Source: Thermodesulfomicrobium sp. WS
GTDB taxonomy: Bacteria; Desulfobacterota; Desulfovibrionia; Desulfovibrionales; Desulfomicrobiaceae
NCBI RefSeq assembly: GCF_027925145.1
Contig: NZ_AP027130.1
Coordinates: 1,178,001-1,242,000 of the forward strand
Reading direction: 5' to 3'
Length of the DNA stretch: 64,000 nt
The position numbers and the translations under genes were made by a program. Below the pieces are notes generated by a model. The model was not told the DNA's origin and did no database searches. It worked only from the letters and a program-made list of their open reading frames with translations. How positions within the stretch are numbered: position 1 is the stretch's first letter; the number at the start of each line of letters is the position of its first letter. This document shows positions 8,093-17,129 of the stretch, piece after piece.

Positions 8093-10000
8093 TCAAGGCG
8101 CAGATTGCTCATGGCGTCGGCGCTTGGCGAGGGCGATTTCCACGCAGGCCAGCGCTGCTGGGGTGACTCCGGAAATGCGGCTGGCCTGCCCCAAGGTGCG
8201 GGGACGGATGCGGGTGAGCTTTTCCACCACCTCGCGGGAGAGGCCGGGGATGGCGCCGTAATCCAGGTCTTCGGGCAGCACCGTGGTCTCCCACAAGGCG
8301 CTTCGAGCGACCAGTTCCTCTTGGCGGGCAAGGTACCCGGCGTATTTGGCCTCGGTTTCGGCCTCTTCGAGGACGTCGGCGGGAAAATCGCCGATTTCCG
8401 GCCAGAACACGACAAGATCGGTGATGCGCGCCTCGGGCTGGCGCAGGAGATCCGCCAGGCTGGCTGCCCGCGGCGGCAGGGTGATGCCCACGGAGGCTGC
8501 GCGCTCGCGGCTTGCCGCGTCGGGGCGCACGCTGCGCTGCGAGAGTTCGTCCAGCAGACGGCGGACGCTGCGCTCCTTGGCCTCGAAGCGGCGCCAGCGT
8601 TCGTCGTCCACCAGCCCCAGGCGCCTACCCAAAGGGGTGAGACGGCGGTCGGCGTTGTCTTCGCGCAAAAGCAGCCGGTGCTCCGCTCGGGAGGTGAACA
8701 TGCGGTACGGCTCTTCGGTGCCTTTGGTGACCAGATCGTCCACCAGTACCGCCATGTATGCCTGGTCTCGTCCCAGCACCCAAGGCGCTTCGCCGCGCAG
8801 GCGGCAGGCGGCGTTGATGCCCGCCCATAGGCCCTGGGCCGCAGCCTCTTCGTATCCCGAGGTCCCGTTGATCTGCCCGGCCAGATAGAGGCCGTGGACG
8901 ACTTTGGTTTCCAGGGAGGCAAAAAGCTGGGTGGGAAACACGAAATCGTACTCAATGGCATAACCCGGCCGCACGATATGCGCCTTCTCCAGGCCGGGGA
9001 TGGTGGCGAGCATGGCCCGCTGCACGTCGATGGGCAGGCTGGTGGGGATGCCGTTGGGGTAGACTTCCGGGCTGTGGAGGCCTTCAGGTTCCACGAAGAT
9101 TTGGTGGCGCTCCTTGTCCGGGAAGCGGGCCACCTTGTCTTCGATGGAGGGGCAATAGCGCGCACCGGTGCCGGTGATGATGCCGGCGTACAGCGGAGAG
9201 CGGTGGAGATTCGTGCGGATGATCTCGTGCGTGGCGGGCGTGGTCCAGGTGATGTGGCACGGCACCTGGGGAAGCTTGGGACCGGTGGAGAGAAAACTGA
9301 AGGGCCGGGCCGGGTCGTCGCCGGGCTGGACCTCGAGACGGTCAAAGTCCACGGAACTTTTGGCCAGGCGCGGCACGGTCCCGGTCTTGAGGCGCCCAAG
9401 GCGCAGGCCCAGGGCCGCGAGGCTTGCGGAAAGCCCCTGACTTGGAGGGTCGCCGAAGCGGCCGCCGGGAAAATGGGTCAGTCCCACGTGGATGCGGCCT
9501 TGGAGAAACGTCCCGGTGGTCAGGATCACCGTGCGGGAGGGGATGTGTTCTCCCAGGCCCGTGACCACGCCGGTGACGCGCCCGTGCTCCACGGTGACCT
9601 GGTCGATGGTCTCTTGGCGCACCCAGAGGCGGGGCTGGGAAAAGATCGCCGCGCGCACCACGTGCAGGTAGGCGTCGCGGTCGATCTGGGCGCGACTGGA
9701 GCGCACGGCAGGTCCCTTACGGGTGTTGAGGCGGCGGAATTGGATGGCCGCTGCATCGGCAAAGAGGCCCATGGCACCGCCCAAGGCGTCGATCTCCTTG
9801 ACGAGATGTCCCTTGGCCAGTCCGCCGATGGCGGGGTTGCAGGACAAGTGCCCGATGCGGTCCACGTTGATGGTGGTGAGCAACACCGAAAAGCCCATGC
9901 GCGCGCAGGCCAGGGCGGCCTCGCAGCCGGCGTGTCCTGCACCGACGACGATGACGTCGAAGACCTCTGGGGGGGAGGACCAGGTAAATGCGGTGTTCAT
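8093..10000 (-). CDS. mnmG: tRNA uridine-5-carboxymethylaminomethyl modification enzyme
   Basis: A 635-residue FAD protein, near the usual 630. With MnmE it installs the cmnm5 group on wobble U34 of several tRNAs. Seen: the FAD-binding [14 protein letters not shown] at residues 15-28, the family signature [16 protein letters not shown], the [11 protein letters not shown] cysteine motif, and a C-terminal helical domain ending in [21 protein letters not shown], the MnmE/tRNA-binding tail. The start overlaps the M20 gene as ATGA. No mnmE is in the window. Confidence 0.97.
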   Translation of the reverse strand: MNTAFTWSSPPEVFDVIVVGAGHAGCEAALACARMGFSVLLTTINVDRIGHLSCNPAIGGLAKGHLVKEIDALGGAMGLFADAAAIQFRRLNTRKGPAVRSSRAQIDRDAYLHVVRAAIFSQPRLWVRQETIDQVTVEHGRVTGVVTGLGEHIPSRTVILTTGTFLQGRIHVGLTHFPGGRFGDPPSQGLSASLAALGLRLGRLKTGTVPRLAKSSVDFDRLEVQPGDDPARPFSFLSTGPKLPQVPCHITWTTPATHEIIRTNLHRSPLYAGIITGTGARYCPSIEDKVARFPDKERHQIFVEPEGLHSPEVYPNGIPTSLPIDVQRAMLATIPGLEKAHIVRPGYAIEYDFVFPTQLFASLETKVVHGLYLAGQINGTSGYEEAAAQGLWAGINAACRLRGEAPWVLGRDQAYMAVLVDDLVTKGTEEPYRMFTSRAEHRLLLREDNADRRLTPLGRRLGLVDDERWRRFEAKERSVRRLLDELSQRSVRPDAASRERAASVGITLPPRAASLADLLRQPEARITDLVVFWPEIGDFPADVLEEAETEAKYAGYLARQEELVARSALWETTVLPEDLDYGAIPGLSREVVEKLTRIRPRTLGQASRISGVTPAALACVEIALAKRRRHEQSAP

Positions 10001-11220
10001 GGGGCAAGCAGCATGCGGGCCAAGACCCGGGCATCCGCCAGGGTGTTGGCGATGGAGGCCTTTTCATCCGGCTGATGCGCAGTGCACAGCAGGGTGGACC
10101 AGACTGCCGCGGCAAATCCGTGCCGCCGCAGCTGCGCCGCCACGGTGCCGCCGCCGATCCCCACACACCGGGGCGTTTTGCCGCGGTCAGCCTGGATGGC
10201 CTCGGTAAGCAGACGCACCACCGCGCTGTCCGCTGGCGTGGGCGGGGCCGCTTCCTGGCGCAGCACCGGCGATATGGTGATCTGGACGCCGTATTGGGCA
10301 GCGGTGGCAGCGGCGAGCTGCGACATGGCGGCTTCCACCTCCTCCACGGCGATGGAAGGCAGGATCCGGCAGTCCACGTAGAACACGTCTTGGCCCGGCA
10401 CGGTGTTGATGTTGGGGACGTTGGCGTCTTTCTTGGTAGGGGTGAAGGTGGAGATGGACGGAGAAAAGAGGGGGTCTTCCTGGGGAAATCGCTTGGGGAG
10501 TTCCTCGGCCAGGGCCACGATGAGGTGGGCGGATGCCACCAGGGTGTTGGCCCCAAGCTGCGGCCGGGAGGCATGGCACTGTTTGCCCGTGACGGTGATT
10601 TGCACCCAGAGCATGCTTTTTTCCGCGATCTCGATGGCCAGTCCATCGGGCTCACCGGCATCGGGCACCACGAACATGTCCTCAGGGGCAAAGAGCTCCC
10701 GGTGGTGGGCTAGCAGAGCGTCAATCCCGTAGCGGTTGCCGGTTTCTTCGTCCGCCACCAGCAGGAGACCCACGGAAAAGTGGGGGCGTACGCTGGAACG
10801 TTGCAGGGCGTCCATGGCCACAAGTGCCGAAAGGATGGCCTGGTGGTTGTCTTCCACCCCACGGCCGATCATCGTGTCGCCATGCACCCGAAGGGTCCAC
10901 GGATCTCCAGTCCACAGGGCGAGATCTCCGGGAGGGACCACGTCGGTATGCGCCAGAATCCAGAGTGTCTGCGGCGTTTCTCCGGGCATACGGGCAACGA
11001 GATTGGGGCGCACACCGCAGGGAACGCGGGGATCCGGGGCGTCGAAACGTTGCAGCGAAAGTCCCATGGGGCCGAGGATGGCTTCGAGGGCCTGCACCTT
11101 CGCGAGCTCGCCGCTGCCACCGTTGTCGGGCCCTAAGGCCGGGAGGGCGACCAATTGCCGCTGCCAGGCGATGAGCTGCGCGGCGGACTCGTCAATATGG
11201 CGCAACACGGTATCCAGCAT
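9997..11220 (-). CDS. M20-family metallohydrolase (DapE/ArgE-like)
   Basis: A 407-residue di-zinc amidohydrolase. The metal ligands are in order: His in [13 protein letters not shown], bridging Asp in GRGVEDNHQ, catalytic and ligand Glu pair in [11 protein letters not shown], Asp in [10 protein letters not shown], and the late His in [10 protein letters not shown]; a dimerisation lid domain lies between about residues 190 and 310. Family members deacylate amino acids or dipeptides, for example succinyl-DAP (DapE), acetylornithine (ArgE) or Xaa-His dipeptides. The substrate cannot be fixed; there is no dapD-type gene alongside, although dapF and dapA are further along the run. AAGGAG sits five bases before the start. 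Confidence 0.88.
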   Translation of the reverse strand: MLDTVLRHIDESAAQLIAWQRQLVALPALGPDNGGSGELAKVQALEAILGPMGLSLQRFDAPDPRVPCGVRPNLVARMPGETPQTLWILAHTDVVPPGDLALWTGDPWTLRVHGDTMIGRGVEDNHQAILSALVAMDALQRSSVRPHFSVGLLLVADEETGNRYGIDALLAHHRELFAPEDMFVVPDAGEPDGLAIEIAEKSMLWVQITVTGKQCHASRPQLGANTLVASAHLIVALAEELPKRFPQEDPLFSPSISTFTPTKKDANVPNINTVPGQDVFYVDCRILPSIAVEEVEAAMSQLAAATAAQYGVQITISPVLRQEAAPPTPADSAVVRLLTEAIQADRGKTPRCVGIGGGTVAAQLRRHGFAAAVWSTLLCTAHQPDEKASIANTLADARVLARMLLAP

Positions 11221-11246
11221 GGCGTCTCCTTATCCGTGCGGCGGGC

Positions 11247-11275
11247 AAAAAGAAAGGCAGGACGAATCCTGCCTT
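11247..11275 (-). terminator. intrinsic terminator after the PxxKW gene
   Basis: On the minus strand a 9-bp perfect stem (AAGGCAGGA with TCCTGCCTT) closed by the stable UUCG loop is followed by TCTTTTTG. It lies 21 bases after the PxxKW stop and only 26 bases before the M20 start, leaving no room for a promoter between, so it probably attenuates read-through into the M20-mnmG genes. Confidence 0.75.
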
Positions 11276-11296
11276 GAGCTCCAGACCAGGCAAGGA

Positions 11297-11563
11297 TTAT
11301 TTGCCCTTGGCCGCGCGCTTGGATGCCTTGAGGGGGTTGATTTTTGCCTTGGTCTTGACCTCGCGCACGATATGGGTGGCAAAATTGCAATCCCCCAAGC
11401 GCCACTTGGCGGCCGGCTGCGGGTAGGTGTTGCAGAACTTGCCGCCGTCGAACTCTTGGATGCGGTTGCAGCCTTCACACTTATCAATAATTTCCTGCAT
11501 GATGATGCCAGCCACCTGGACTCCTTTGTCCGTGCGCACGGCATTACTGAAATCGACTGCCAT
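11297..11563 (-). CDS. PxxKW-family cysteine-rich protein
   Basis: An 88-residue small cytoplasmic protein, MAVDFSNAVRTDKGVQV at its start. It has a central cysteine cluster (CEGCNRIQEFDGGKFCNTYP) and the P-A-A-K-W motif followed by LGDCNFATH, the hallmark of the PxxKW cysteine-rich family that I know from Desulfovibrio and relatives. Four cysteines (CxxC, C, C) could bind zinc or an iron-sulfur cluster. The C-terminus is lysine-rich (KTKAKINPLKASKRAAKGK). The function is unknown. The start at 11563 is supported by GGAGG eight bases upstream; an in-frame upstream extension lacks such a site. Confidence 0.85.
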   Translation of the reverse strand: MAVDFSNAVRTDKGVQVAGIIMQEIIDKCEGCNRIQEFDGGKFCNTYPQPAAKWRLGDCNFATHIVREVKTKAKINPLKASKRAAKGK

Positions 11564-11676
11564 AAGGCGTTCCTCCGTTATGCTTGCCCTTGTTGGTTTT
11601 TTTGGCTGGGGCGTTGGATGCAGACCCGTTGCCATGAACCAAAATCCCTGGGGCCGTCAAGGGGCAAAACCTGCAC

Positions 11677-12561
11677 TCACGAAGAGGTGTTTTCCTCATC
11701 GTCGAGCAGGATGATGGCAAATTCGTCGTCTCCCTCGGATGCAGTTGCAGATGCCGCTGGCGGCGCGGATGGCGTCGCGGGCTTGGCGGCTGCGGCTGCC
11801 GCAGGCGGTGTGGGCGGGCCCAAGAGTTCCTCGAGTTCGGGGATGAACAGATCTTCGGACGCGGGTTTTTCCGCGCGTGCGGGGCTTGGCACGGTGGAAG
11901 CTGGGGCGTCTGGGGAGGAAGTCTTTGGCGCAGGCACAGGTTCTTCTTCGATTTCCAGCACCAAATCGAGTTCTGTTTCTGCTGCGCGCTCCGCAGGAGA
12001 TTGGGGCGAGGCCTCTTCTGGGGTAGGAATCTCCGGCTCCAGGAGGATGTGGTCGCTTGCCGGCATGTCGGCGCTTAAACGCTCGAGGAAGTCTTCTTCG
12101 GGAGTCACGTCGTCGAGTGGCTCCAAGGAGGGCTGCGACGCATTGGGGATGGGTTCGGTCATCAGCGGGATGTCCACTTCGATCTCGGGGAGCGGCTCCA
12201 CCGTGGGCGGCTCGGCGAGGCTCGGGACTTCGGGGAGGTCTTCCACCGTCCCCGAGGGGGGCGTTAAGGCAGAAGGGGGAGCGGCGTCTGAGGTAAACTG
12301 GGGAAGGTCGTCGATATCGATGAGCGCTGTCCCTGCCGGGATCTCGGGCTCTGGCGCGGGCGGAGGGGCGAGCAGGTCATCCACGTCGAGGAGGTCCGAG
12401 GCGATGGGTTCGGCCTGTGGCGTGGAGGAGAGCCACGGAAAGCCGTCGCTGCGCATCCAGTCAAGGCCCAGGGCCTTGCGGGACTCTTCCCAAGAAGTAT
12501 TGCATTTGGGGCACACCTTGAGGTGGTCCTGGGCGTGGTACCGGCATTTGGAACAGTACAT
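11677..12561 (-). CDS. zinc-ribbon protein with long acidic/proline-rich tail, unknown function
   Basis: A 294-residue protein with an N-terminal zinc ribbon (MYCSKCRYHAQD...KVCPKCNTSW, two CxxC knuckles in the first 22 residues) followed by about 250 residues of low-complexity acidic, proline- and alanine-rich sequence containing repeated short patches such as DVDDLLAPPP, DIDDLPQF, EEDFLERL and EELLGPP. The tail looks disordered and could carry short binding motifs. Its end is very acidic (EGDDEFAIILLDDEEN). GGGGG lies about six bases before the ATG at 12561. It is first in the minus-strand run, divergent from pcm. I do not recognise a family. Confidence 0.72.
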   Translation of the reverse strand: MYCSKCRYHAQDHLKVCPKCNTSWEESRKALGLDWMRSDGFPWLSSTPQAEPIASDLLDVDDLLAPPPAPEPEIPAGTALIDIDDLPQFTSDAAPPSALTPPSGTVEDLPEVPSLAEPPTVEPLPEIEVDIPLMTEPIPNASQPSLEPLDDVTPEEDFLERLSADMPASDHILLEPEIPTPEEASPQSPAERAAETELDLVLEIEEEPVPAPKTSSPDAPASTVPSPARAEKPASEDLFIPELEELLGPPTPPAAAAAAKPATPSAPPAASATASEGDDEFAIILLDDEENTSS

Positions 12562-12738
12562 ACAATGCCCCCGACGAATGGATTGGAACGAACGCTCTTG
12601 TGCTTAATGGGAAAGGCGAGGAAAATGCAAGAACAAGGATGGGGGCGTGTTCGACTCCGTGTGCGCCCGCGAGTTGACTTGGAAGGGGAAATCTGATTTG
12701 CAGGCTTGCTTTGCAAAAAAGTGGAGGTTTGGAAAAAA
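12562..12738. other. divergent intergenic region between the zinc-ribbon gene and pcm
   Basis: 177 bases that must hold promoters for two divergent gene runs. Toward pcm there is a TTGACT at 12674-12679 with only a weak -10 (TTTGCA) 17 bases on; toward the zinc-ribbon gene there is TTGCAT 17 bases from TTAAGC. Neither is convincing. No RNA gene or operator is recognised. Confidence 0.4.
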
Positions 12739-13389
12739 GTGTCTTTTTTCCGAGACTTGGATTATCGGCGCCAGCGCATGGTGGCATCCCAGATTCGCAG
12801 CCGGGGGGTGAGCGATGAGCGGGTGTTGGCGGCCATGGAAGCGGTGCCGCGGCACCTCTTCGTGGATGAAGCGCTGGCCTCTCAGGCCTACGAGGACCAC
12901 CCCGTACCCATCGGCCATGGCCAGACCTTATCGCAGCCGTACGTAGTGGCGCTCATGTCGTCCTTGTTGGAGGTGCATCCCAAGGATCGAATTTTGGAGA
13001 TCGGCACGGGCTCCGGGTATCAAGCGGCCGTGCTGGCGGCCATGGGGGCGGAAGTGTTCACCGTGGAGCGCATCAAGCCTCTGTACCAAACCGCTCGCAA
13101 TCGTCTTCTTGCCCTGCGCTATCCGCAGGTGCAGCTTCGTTTGAGTGATGGCACCCTAGGTTGGCCGGAGGCAGCGCCGTTTGACAAAATCATCGTGACC
13201 GCAGGCGGTCCGGAGATCCCGCTGCCACTGGTGGAGCAACTCGCCGATCCGGGGCTTTTGGTCATGCCGGTGGGACGAAATCGGCGGGAGCAGCGCTTGG
13301 TGCGCCTCGTGAAGCGGGCAGGACATATTCAGGAGGAAGACCACGGCGCGGTGGTGTTTGTGGACCTTGTGGGGGCATACGGATGGTAG
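12739..13389 (+). CDS. pcm: protein-L-isoaspartate O-methyltransferase
   Basis: A 216-residue SAM-dependent enzyme that repairs isoaspartyl residues in damaged proteins. The family motifs are clear: [37 protein letters not shown], and the SAM-binding [19 protein letters not shown] at 12739 ([15 protein letters not shown]) is chosen as start; GGAGG lies 11 bases upstream, and the resulting length fits the family (E. coli 208). The frame stays open to a TTG at 12706 without a site. Its end overlaps the following membrane protein gene by 7 bases. Confidence 0.93.
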   Translation: MSFFRDLDYRRQRMVASQIRSRGVSDERVLAAMEAVPRHLFVDEALASQAYEDHPVPIGHGQTLSQPYVVALMSSLLEVHPKDRILEIGTGSGYQAAVLAAMGAEVFTVERIKPLYQTARNRLLALRYPQVQLRLSDGTLGWPEAAPFDKIIVTAGGPEIPLPLVEQLADPGLLVMPVGRNRREQRLVRLVKRAGHIQEEDHGAVVFVDLVGAYGW

Positions 13390-13964
13390 CCTCGTGGCGG
13401 GAGCGTATGGAGCGAGCGGCGAGCAGCCCACGAGCCCAGTGGACGCTTGCCGTCGTCTCGGCGGCGGAGTCGGTTTTTTTTCCCATTCCTCCGGACCCGA
13501 TGCTCTTTGCCATGGGCCTGGCGTGTCCGGGGCGGGTGTTTGGCTACGCAGCGATAACGTTGCTCGCTTCGGTGTTCGGTGGTGTGGTGGGCTACGGCAT
13601 CGGGGCCTTTTTCATGGACTCCGTGGGGTGGCCGCTCATCGGTGCGCTGGGCATTGCGCGCCATTATGACACGGTGCGGGCCTGGTATGCGGCCTACGAT
13701 GCCTGGGCCGTGGTGGTTGCCGGTTTGACGCCGGTACCCTATAAATTGTGCACGCTGACGGCCGGGGCCTTTGGGATCCGTTTTTGGGTGTTTGTGGTGG
13801 CCTCCGTGATCGGTCGGGGGCTCCGCTTTTTGACAGTGGCCGCTTTGGTGTACTGGTGGGGAGAGCGCGCCCGGCAATTGGTGGAGCGGCGTTTGAATTG
13901 GATCGTTTCGGCTGGCGTCCTTGTGGTCATCGTGGCCGCCGTAGCCTTTGGGGTATTGCGTTAG
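13383..13964 (+). CDS. YqaA/DedA-type inner-membrane protein
   Basis: A 193-residue membrane protein with about five hydrophobic segments and the VTT/SNARE-associated signature region: [22 protein letters not shown] early and [20 protein letters not shown] after it, then [19 protein letters not shown]. DedA-superfamily proteins act in lipid carrier recycling and envelope homeostasis; the role of the YqaA branch is not known. The start overlaps the pcm stop. A pcm-YqaA neighbourhood fits an envelope/stress role. Confidence 0.82.
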   Translation: MVASWRERMERAASSPRAQWTLAVVSAAESVFFPIPPDPMLFAMGLACPGRVFGYAAITLLASVFGGVVGYGIGAFFMDSVGWPLIGALGIARHYDTVRAWYAAYDAWAVVVAGLTPVPYKLCTLTAGAFGIRFWVFVVASVIGRGLRFLTVAALVYWWGERARQLVERRLNWIVSAGVLVVIVAAVAFGVLR

Positions 13965-13974
13965 GAGGTTGATT

Positions 13975-14880
13975 ATGGCTGCAAAATCAAGTTGTTCCTC
14001 GTGCGCTGGCGCGAAAAAACTGGGCCAGATCCAGGAAAGTCCAGAATCGGCCATGGAGCGGCAGGACCGGCAGATCGCCTCGACTCTGTCGCGCATCAAA
14101 TACAAATTGTTTGTCATGAGCGGTAAGGGAGGGGTGGGCAAGAGTTCCATCGCGGTCAATCTCGCCGCGGCCTTGGCGGTGCAGGGCTACCGTGTGGGGC
14201 TTTTGGACGTGGATATCCACGGGCCCAGTGTCCCGCATCTCTTGGGTCTCACGGGGCTTTTGGAAATCGAGCGCGACAAGGGTATCCTGCCCAAGCGGTA
14301 CAATGAGAACCTGGCCGTGGTTTCCATGGAGTCGCTCCTCAAGGATCCGGATCAAGCGGTGCTGTGGAAGGGCCCCATGAAGACTTCGGCCATTCGGCAG
14401 TTCATCTCGGATGTACTCTGGGGGGATTTGGACTTCTTGGTGGTGGATTCGCCCCCAGGTACTGGCGATGAGCCCATGACCGTGCTCAAGACCATGCCGG
14501 ACGCCTTGAGCATCGTGGTCACCACCCCGCAGGAGATCTCCCTGGCCGATGTGCGTAAGGCCATCAATTTTTTGCAGTACACGCGGGCCAATATTCTTGG
14601 CGTGGTGGAGAACATGAGCGGGCTGATTTGCCCGCATTGTGCGCAGGAGATCTCGCTCTTCAAGAAAGGCGGCGGCGAAGAGCTGGCCCGGAAATACGGG
14701 CTGCAATTCCTGGGCGCCATTCCTTTGGACCCTGCTACTGTGGTGGCGGGAGACCTGGGAAAGCCCGTGGTGCTTTTGGAGGGCGAATACCCGGCCAAAA
14801 CCGCCTTGTTGCAATTTGCCCAAAGGGTGGTACAGGCCATTGAAAGCAGTCTGGAGGCGGCATCCACGCCGGCCTCGTAA
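13975..14880 (+). CDS. Mrp/NBP35-family iron-sulfur carrier ATPase
   Basis: A 301-residue P-loop protein. The deviant Walker A (MSGKGGVGKSSIAVNLAAAL) and the family strings VDIHGPSVPHLLG and VVDSPPGTGDEPM are typical of Mrp/ApbC proteins, which carry and transfer Fe-S clusters in the cytoplasm. An N-terminal CSSCAG and a C-terminal CPHCAQE supply the CxxC pairs used for cluster binding in this family. The start at 13975 is fixed by AGGAGG six bases upstream. It resembles NBP35-type Mrp with the N-terminal cysteines rather than the MIP18-fused type. Confidence 0.92.
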   Translation: MAAKSSCSSCAGAKKLGQIQESPESAMERQDRQIASTLSRIKYKLFVMSGKGGVGKSSIAVNLAAALAVQGYRVGLLDVDIHGPSVPHLLGLTGLLEIERDKGILPKRYNENLAVVSMESLLKDPDQAVLWKGPMKTSAIRQFISDVLWGDLDFLVVDSPPGTGDEPMTVLKTMPDALSIVVTTPQEISLADVRKAINFLQYTRANILGVVENMSGLICPHCAQEISLFKKGGGEELARKYGLQFLGAIPLDPATVVAGDLGKPVVLLEGEYPAKTALLQFAQRVVQAIESSLEAASTPAS

Positions 14881-14906
14881 GCGACATCCTACGCGAGAGG
14901 GGCAGC

Positions 14907-15494
14907 ATGCGGTGGTGTGTGGCCGTGGTGATGGTTTGTGCACTGGCCGTTCCTTCCTGGGCAGAAGGGCGCTTTTATTATGCCATCAACCGCGACGGCT
15001 CGATCCACGTCAGCGACATGCCCCTGTCTCCGCGCTTCAAGCCCTTTCGTTTCACCCATTCTGTGAACTATATCCGGCGCGTGGCCTTGGGGATGCGCCG
15101 CAAGCAGGTGTCGTGGCCACAGGTGGAGCGTCTCGCCACGGTGGCCGCCACGCGCTATGGACTGGACCCGCGCTTGGTGCTTGCCATTATCGATGTCGAG
15201 TCCGGAGGCGATGCCGGCGCGGTGTCTCCCGCCGGGGCGCAGGGGATCATGCAGATCATGCCGGACACCGCTCGGGAATTGGATTTGGACGCCCCCTTTG
15301 ATCCAGAGGCCAACATTGACGCCGGGGTGCGGTACCTTCGGCAGATGTTTGAGCGTTTTGGTGAGCTGCGTTTGGCCGTGGCCGCGTACAATGCAGGCCC
15401 CGGCGCGGTGGAGCGCCATGGCGGCGTTCCGCCGTACCCGGAGACCCAGACCTATGTGCATCGTGTCCTTTCCCGCCTGCAGGCGAGCCGATAA
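14907..15494 (+). CDS. periplasmic lytic transglycosylase (SLT domain)
   Basis: A 195-residue exported protein. Residues 1-20 (RWCVAVVMVCALAVPSWAEG) are a signal peptide with likely cleavage after SWA. The rest is a Slt70/MltC-type catalytic domain: GLDPRLVLAIIDVESGGDAGAVSP with the catalytic Glu, GAQGIMQIMPDTA, NIDAGVRYL, and AVAAYNAGPGAVERHGGVPP. It cleaves peptidoglycan glycan strands to 1,6-anhydromuropeptides. An N-terminal ~60 residues (FYYAINRDGSIHVSDMPLSP) resemble the short DUF4124-like module found in such proteins. pgsA starts one base after its stop. Confidence 0.9.
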   Translation: MRWCVAVVMVCALAVPSWAEGRFYYAINRDGSIHVSDMPLSPRFKPFRFTHSVNYIRRVALGMRRKQVSWPQVERLATVAATRYGLDPRLVLAIIDVESGGDAGAVSPAGAQGIMQIMPDTARELDLDAPFDPEANIDAGVRYLRQMFERFGELRLAVAAYNAGPGAVERHGGVPPYPETQTYVHRVLSRLQASR

Positions 15495-15495
15495 C

Positions 15496-16035
15496 ATGTA
15501 TTCCATTCCCAATATCCTCACATTGCTTCGGGTGGCAGCCGTCCCCCTCCTGATGATTCTGCTTGCCATGCCCGGCCCGGTGGTCTGTCCGGTGGCGGCG
15601 GTGGTGTTTGCTTTGGCTGCCCTGACCGATTTGGCCGATGGGATGATCGCCCGCCGCTACAATCAGATCACCACGGTGGGGAAGTTTTTGGATCCTGTGG
15701 CGGACAAGGTGCTCGTGGTTTCGGCGCTGATCCTGCTGGCCGGGTTGCAATGGGTGCCGGCGTGGCTGGTGGTGGTCATCGTGGCGCGGGATATCTTGGT
15801 CACCGGCCTGCGAGCAGTGGCGGCTGAGCAAGGGGTGGTCATCGCCGCCGACCGGTACGGGAAATGGAAGACGGCGCTGCAAACCATCGCCCTGGTGCCG
15901 CTCATCTACCACTATCCTCTGTGGGGGGTGAACATGAGCGCCATCGGCATGGTTTTTTTGTATGGGGCCTTGGCGCTCACGGTCTATTCGGGGTGGAACT
16001 ACTTCGTTTCGTTCTCGGGAACGATTCGTCATTAG
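15496..16035 (+). CDS. pgsA: CDP-diacylglycerol-glycerol-3-phosphate 3-phosphatidyltransferase
   Basis: A 179-residue integral membrane enzyme making phosphatidylglycerol phosphate. The CDP-alcohol phosphotransferase signature is intact: DLADGMIARRYNQITTVGKF followed by LDPVADK, i.e. D-x2-DG-x2-AR-x8-G-x3-D-x3-D. It begins YSIPNILTLLRVAAVP, the usual PgsA start. It lies immediately after the transglycosylase gene, whose TAA ends one base before this ATG. Confidence 0.95.
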   Translation: MYSIPNILTLLRVAAVPLLMILLAMPGPVVCPVAAVVFALAALTDLADGMIARRYNQITTVGKFLDPVADKVLVVSALILLAGLQWVPAWLVVVIVARDILVTGLRAVAAEQGVVIAADRYGKWKTALQTIALVPLIYHYPLWGVNMSAIGMVFLYGALALTVYSGWNYFVSFSGTIRH

Positions 16036-16045
16036 AGGGGGATGT

Positions 16046-17128
16046 ATGGCGCAAATCGATGCCTTTTTCAAAATGATGCATGACCTCGGCGCGTCGGACT
16101 TGCATCTTTCGTCTGGCTCCCAGCCGATCATTCGCTTGCATGGAGATATGCAGCGGGTCAAATACAAGGTGTTGGAACACGACGAGCTCAAAAAACTCCT
16201 CTACGAGATTACCCCGGAGAACAAGATCAAGCAGTTCGAAGAAACGGGGGATGTGGATTTTTCCTACGAGGTGCCCCACGTGGCGCGGTACCGTGCCAAT
16301 TTTTTCATGCAAAAGCGTGGGATCGGCGCGGTCTTTCGCGAGATTCCCCAGAAGATCCTCACCGTGGACGAGTTGGGACTGCCGCCAATTCTCAAAAATT
16401 TGGCCATGCTCCCCAAAGGGTTGGTGTTGGTGACCGGCCCTACGGGCTCCGGTAAATCCACCACGTTGGCAGCCATCATCGATTACGCCAACAAGATGCG
16501 CAAAGACCACATTCTCACCATCGAGGACCCCATCGAATTCGTGCACGAGCCCCAAAACTGCCTCATCAACCAGCGTGAGGTGGGGCGCGATACCTTGAGC
16601 TTCAATGCCGCCTTGCGTGGGGCCCTGCGCGAAGACCCGGACATCATCCTGGTGGGTGAAATGCGGGACCTGGAGACCATCCAACTGGCCTTGGAAGCAG
16701 CGGAAACCGGCCATTTGGTGTTTGGCACCTTGCATACCATCTCGGCCTCCAAGACCATCGACCGTATCATCGAGGTCTTCCCCGGAGATCTCCAAGGCCA
16801 GGTGCGCTCAGGATTGGCGGATTCCCTGCGGGCCATCGTGGCCCAGAACCTTTTCAAACGTGTGGACAAACCGGGGCGCTGCGCGGCTTTGGAGATCCTC
16901 ATCGCCTTGCCAGCGGTGCGCAACCTCATCCGAGAAAACAAAATCTTCCAGATCAACTCGGTCATCGAGACCGGGAAGAAGTACGGCATGCAGAGCCTGG
17001 ATGACGCCATCATGCAGCTCCTTATGGCAGGCAAGATCGATGCGGAGCAGGCCTACAACAAGGCGGCCAACAAATCCAAATTCCGCGATTTTCTCACCAC
17101 GCCGCCACAAGATTTCACCGAGGTCTAG
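16046..17128 (+). CDS. pilT: type IV pilus retraction ATPase PilT
   Basis: A 360-residue hexameric ATPase of the GspE/PilT family. Seen: LGASDLHLSSGSQPIIRLHG at the N-terminus, Walker A GPTGSGKSTTLAAIID, Asp box EDPIEFVH, Walker B DPDIILVGEMRDLETI, and a His box HLVFGTLHTISASKTI. PilT depolymerises pili for twitching motility. The ATG at 16046 follows GAGGGGGA. A second PilT-type gene follows one base after its stop. No pilin or assembly genes are in the window. Confidence 0.94.
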   Translation: MAQIDAFFKMMHDLGASDLHLSSGSQPIIRLHGDMQRVKYKVLEHDELKKLLYEITPENKIKQFEETGDVDFSYEVPHVARYRANFFMQKRGIGAVFREIPQKILTVDELGLPPILKNLAMLPKGLVLVTGPTGSGKSTTLAAIIDYANKMRKDHILTIEDPIEFVHEPQNCLINQREVGRDTLSFNAALRGALREDPDIILVGEMRDLETIQLALEAAETGHLVFGTLHTISASKTIDRIIEVFPGDLQGQVRSGLADSLRAIVAQNLFKRVDKPGRCAALEILIALPAVRNLIRENKIFQINSVIETGKKYGMQSLDDAIMQLLMAGKIDAEQAYNKAANKSKFRDFLTTPPQDFTEV

Positions 17129-17129
17129 T

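Noticed and set aside
12706-12738. pcm start at TTG 12706
   Set aside because: No ribosome-binding site and an atypical N-terminus; GTG 12739 fits family length and has GGAGG upstream.
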